Assembly (NCBI RefSeq): GCF_003350295.1
Contig: NZ_QLYY01000030.1
Location: forward strand, 1-46,082
Direction: 5' to 3'
Length of the DNA stretch: 46,082 nucleotides
From: Vibrio tetraodonis
Lineage (GTDB): Bacteria > Pseudomonadota > Gammaproteobacteria > Enterobacterales > Vibrionaceae
Shown: in pieces, positions 43,714 through 46,082 of the stretch
Position numbering within the stretch: the first letter of the stretch is position 1
How the letters are laid out: each line of letters opens with the position of its first letter
The notes under the pieces: generated by a model
What the model saw: only the letters and a program-made list of their open reading frames with translations
The model's database searches: none
What the model was told of the DNA's origin: nothing
Made by a program: the position numbers and the translations under genes

Positions 43714-44769
43714 TTATAGGTCTGCTTTTTTGTTCCTTGAATACTGGCGATTAGCTTTCACCTCTACCATGCTATCGAGAATTCGATGATAGTTCTCAAA
43801 TCGTGTTTCACTGATTTCGTTATTATCGACACCTTCTCTCAGTGCGCATCCAGGATCATCTTTATGCTTACAATCTCGAAACTTACATCCACCTAAATAA
43901 GGCCTAAACTCAATAAATGCTTTGGTAACTTCTTCTGCTGCTAAATGCCAAAGACCGAACTCTCGAACGCCTGGAGAGTCGATTAGATCGCCGCCAGTTG
44001 GGATGTGGTACAAACGAGAAGCTGTCGTTGTATGCTGACCTAAACCAGAGTTTTGCGAAATCTCACCCTCCTCGACATTGAAGTCGGGCATTAATGCATT
44101 GACTAAGCTTGATTTTCCGACACCTGATTGACCAACGAAAATATTTACTTTATTTTTTAGTTCAGTTTCGAGCTCGGTAATGCCCTCTCCAGTTTGTTTA
44201 CTTACTAGCAGTACTTTATAGCCAATGCGTTGATAGTCTTCTAACCATTGCTGGTATTGAATGCGTTGCTTGGTTTCCAAAAGGTCGATTTTGTTGAGCA
44301 CTAATAATGGGGCTATATTGAGTGTTTCTGCCGCAACTAAGTAGCGATCGATGATATTAAGCGACAGCTCTGGAAGCACAGAGGAAACAATTATCATCTG
44401 TTCTACATTGGCAGCGACGGGTTTTAAACCATCATAGTAATCCGGACGAGTTAAAACCGAGCTACGTGGCTCCACAGCTTCTACCACACCATTTATGCCT
44501 TCCATAGATTCAAGACCTGGCCTCCAGATAACTTTATCCCCCGATACGAGAGTTTCAATGCCACGTCGTAAATTACAGCGATGTACTTGCCCACTATCAA
44601 TATCTTCAATATCTGCGTGTTGACCGAAGCGAGTTATCACCAGTCCTTTTTGTGCGGCACACAGCATAGACTCCTCCCACTGAAAGGTCTCTTCTTTGGT
44701 CAGTTTGCGTTTTTGATTGTTTCGTACTCGTCGGACTTGACCTTTGGTCAGCTTTTTCTTTTTTGCCAC
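43714..44769 (-). CDS. rsgA: Ribosome small-subunit biogenesis GTPase RsgA
   Basis: Circularly permuted GTPase that checks late 30S maturation and is inhibited by ppGpp. 351 aa: basic N-terminus, OB fold (about 40-105), G domain in order G4 NKID (159-162), G1 GQSGVGKS (213-220), G3 DSPG (264-267), and a zinc finger with C295, C300, H302, C308. Divergent from orn with a 109-base spacer; upstream of psd in the same direction. Confidence 0.97.
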   Translation of the reverse strand: MAKKKKLTKGQVRRVRNNQKRKLTKEETFQWEESMLCAAQKGLVITRFGQHADIEDIDSGQVHRCNLRRGIETLVSGDKVIWRPGLESMEGINGVVEAVEPRSSVLTRPDYYDGLKPVAANVEQMIIVSSVLPELSLNIIDRYLVAAETLNIAPLLVLNKIDLLETKQRIQYQQWLEDYQRIGYKVLLVSKQTGEGITELETELKNKVNIFVGQSGVGKSSLVNALMPDFNVEEGEISQNSGLGQHTTTASRLYHIPTGGDLIDSPGVREFGLWHLAAEEVTKAFIEFRPYLGGCKFRDCKHKDDPGCALREGVDNNEISETRFENYHRILDSMVEVKANRQYSRNKKADL

Positions 44770-44878
44770 AATTGTCTACTTAACTATATTGAACTAGACG
44801 ACCCCTAGGTTATCTATCCTGAGGATCAGAATTTGGGTATAGTACCTTTTTTAGCATAAAACCAATAGGCAACGATTT

Positions 44879-45424
44879 ATGTCCTTTAGCAATCAAAATT
44901 TAATTTGGATTGATCTAGAAATGACTGGTTTAGACCCTGATACACATAAAGTCATTGAAATTGCTACCATAGTTACTGATAGCGAATTAAACATTCTAGC
45001 TCAAGGGCCAGTACTTGCTATCCATCAACCCGAAGAAGAACTTGCCAAAATGGATGAGTGGTGCGTTAGAACACACACAGGCAGCGGGTTAGTGGCGAGA
45101 GTCAAAGCGAGTAAAGTCACTGAGCAAGAAGCCATTGAACAAACTATAAAATTCTTAGAGAAATGGGTTCCTAAAGGCGCTTCCCCTATCTGTGGTAACA
45201 GTGTTGGACAAGACAGACGCTTTCTTTACCAACACATGCCACAACTCGAAGAGTATTTTCATTATCGCTATATCGACGTCAGCACCATAAAAGAACTAAC
45301 ACGTCGTTGGGATTCACAAATACTGACCGGCTTTTCTAAATCGGGAAGTCACTTGGCCTTGGATGATATACGTGAGTCAATCGCTGAACTGAAATATTAT
45401 CGACAAACGGTTTTCAAAATATAA
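44879..45424 (+). CDS. orn: Oligoribonuclease
   Basis: DEDDh 3'-5' exonuclease that degrades dinucleotides, including pGpG from c-di-GMP turnover; essential in many gammaproteobacteria. 181 aa as in E. coli. D12 and E14 in WIDLEMTG, D112 in NSVGQDRRF, H158 and D163 in HLALDDIRES. It lies 179 bases before a tRNA-Gly promoter, the conserved orn-glyV linkage. Confidence 0.97.
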   Translation: MSFSNQNLIWIDLEMTGLDPDTHKVIEIATIVTDSELNILAQGPVLAIHQPEEELAKMDEWCVRTHTGSGLVARVKASKVTEQEAIEQTIKFLEKWVPKGASPICGNSVGQDRRFLYQHMPQLEEYFHYRYIDVSTIKELTRRWDSQILTGFSKSGSHLALDDIRESIAELKYYRQTVFKI

Positions 45425-45543
45425 CAGACTGTTATTTCACGCTGTTGCAAGTCATTAAACAATCTTTTTAGAACTAGATTTACTTAGTTTTGTGTTCTTT
45501 TTCATCAAACGAGAAAAAAAACAGTTTTTTTTACTGTAAGGAC

Positions 45544-45571
45544 TTGCATCACAAAAAAATGCTCTTATAAT
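45544..45571 (+). promoter_or_regulatory. Promoter of the tRNA array
   Basis: -35 TTGCAT (45544-45549), 16-base spacer, -10 TATAAT (45566-45571), followed by GC-rich TCGCAGCCC, a stringent-type discriminator. A- and T-runs just upstream (about 45505-45536) could act as an UP element. The start would be near 45578, about 26 bases before the first tRNA-Gly. Confidence 0.85.
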
Positions 45572-45603
45572 TCGCAGCCCTACACGACGTAAACGTTGTG
45601 AAT

Positions 45604-45679
45604 GCGACACTAGCTCAGTTGGTAGAGCGCAACCTTGCCAAGGTTGAGGTCACGAGTTCGAACCTCGTGTGTCGCTCCA
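45604..45679 (+). tRNA. tRNA-Gly (GCC)
   Basis: 76-nt intact cloverleaf with encoded CCA, the same body as 145-220. It is the first gene after the promoter, in the place of glyV downstream of orn. It is outside the terminal repeat, so it is a distinct gene. Confidence 0.97.
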
Positions 45680-45715
45680 AATTTGTAGTTGTCACCATAC
45701 TTAATGGTGAAGCAA

Positions 45716-45804
45716 GCGACACTCGTTCAGTTATTGGAGTGCAACCTTGCCAAGGTTGAGGCCACGCCTTTCTATTATGAATAGGTGACCTCGTGTGTAG
45801 ATCA
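45716..45804 (+). pseudogene. Degraded tRNA-Gly copy (psi-Gly 3)
   Basis: Carries the same T-arm replacement as the copy at 257 but is more decayed: D-arm GTTCAGTTATTGGAGTG, altered bases in the T-arm block, and a 3' end AGATCA where CGCTCCA should be, so the acceptor stem no longer pairs. The anticodon GCC is still readable. Confidence 0.85.
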
Positions 45805-45845
45805 AAATTATAGTTTTCATCATGCTTTAATGGTGACCATACGGA

Positions 45846-45922
<77 letters not shown>

Positions 45923-45975
45923 AATTAAGATGTTGTGAGTTGCTTACTCTTTGAGTTCAGCCATTCATAAAATCT

Positions 45976-46051
45976 GCGACACTAGCTCAGTTGGTAGAGC
46001 GCAACCTTGCCAAGGTTGAGGTCACGAGTTCGAACCTCGTGTGTCGCTCCA
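45976..46051 (+). tRNA. tRNA-Gly (GCC), inside the terminal repeat
   Basis: 76-nt tRNA-Gly, same as 145-220 and probably the same physical gene. Confidence 0.96.
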
Positions 46052-46082
46052 AATTTGTAGTTGTCACCATACTTAATGGTGA

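Overview
The window is core chromosome of a Vibrio-type gammaproteobacterium. The evidence is the near-complete match to the Vibrio gene order around tuf, str and rpoBC, the heavy use of CTA leucine codons in tuf and the ribosomal protein genes, an AmiB with three C-terminal LysM repeats, and proteins that read as Vibrio versions throughout. I cannot name the species. No plasmid, phage, IS or CRISPR gene is present, and every protein gene looks intact.

Layout. (1) 1-724: a tRNA array of initiator-Met and Gly(GCC) genes mixed with damaged tRNA-Gly copies. (2) 725-1340: a gene-free stretch with DnaA boxes, in the same place as the datA locus of E. coli. (3) 1341-11765: queG (minus strand), then the tsaE-amiB-mutL-miaA-hfq-hflX-hflK-hflC superoperon. 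(4) 11825-16067: a DUF2065 membrane protein, slyX and a WD40 lipoprotein (both minus), fkpA, then a YheO-type regulator with tusDCB. (5) 16145-20904: the str operon rpsL-rpsG-fusA and one tuf gene. (6) 21090-33113: secE-nusG, rplKA, rplJL-rpoBC. (7) 33161-37909: rsd, nudC, hemE, a TetR regulator and a DHH phosphoesterase. (8) 37918-44769, all minus: envC, gpmM, a DASS transporter, psd and rsgA. (9) 44879-46082: orn, a tRNA promoter and the start of a tRNA array.

The most important observation is structural. In E. coli and Vibrio the conserved order is orn - tRNA-Gly - queG, so the two ends of this window belong together. The first and last 251 bases are in fact identical. In Vibrio, tufB-secE...orn-tRNA-queG...fusA-tufA is one continuous block bounded by two direct tuf copies. 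Here there is a single tuf with fusA upstream (as for tufA) and secE downstream (as for tufB). The window is therefore that block closed into a circle through a merged tufA/tufB and opened inside the tRNA array. An assembly collapse of the two tuf copies is the likeliest cause. A real tufA x tufB excision circle or tandem duplication would give the same sequence.

Functionally the genes cover translation and transcription (str, rplKAJL, rpoBC, secE-nusG), tRNA modification (tsaE, miaA, queG, tusDCB), RNA metabolism (hfq, orn, nudC, hflX), envelope maintenance (amiB and its probable activator envC, psd, fkpA) and membrane quality control (hflKC). Regulatory structures that can be read directly include the str promoter, the twin rplK and rplJ promoters with identical cores, the rplL-rpoB attenuator, several intrinsic terminators and a candidate minus-strand small RNA upstream of hemE. 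I found no convincing new multi-gene system.
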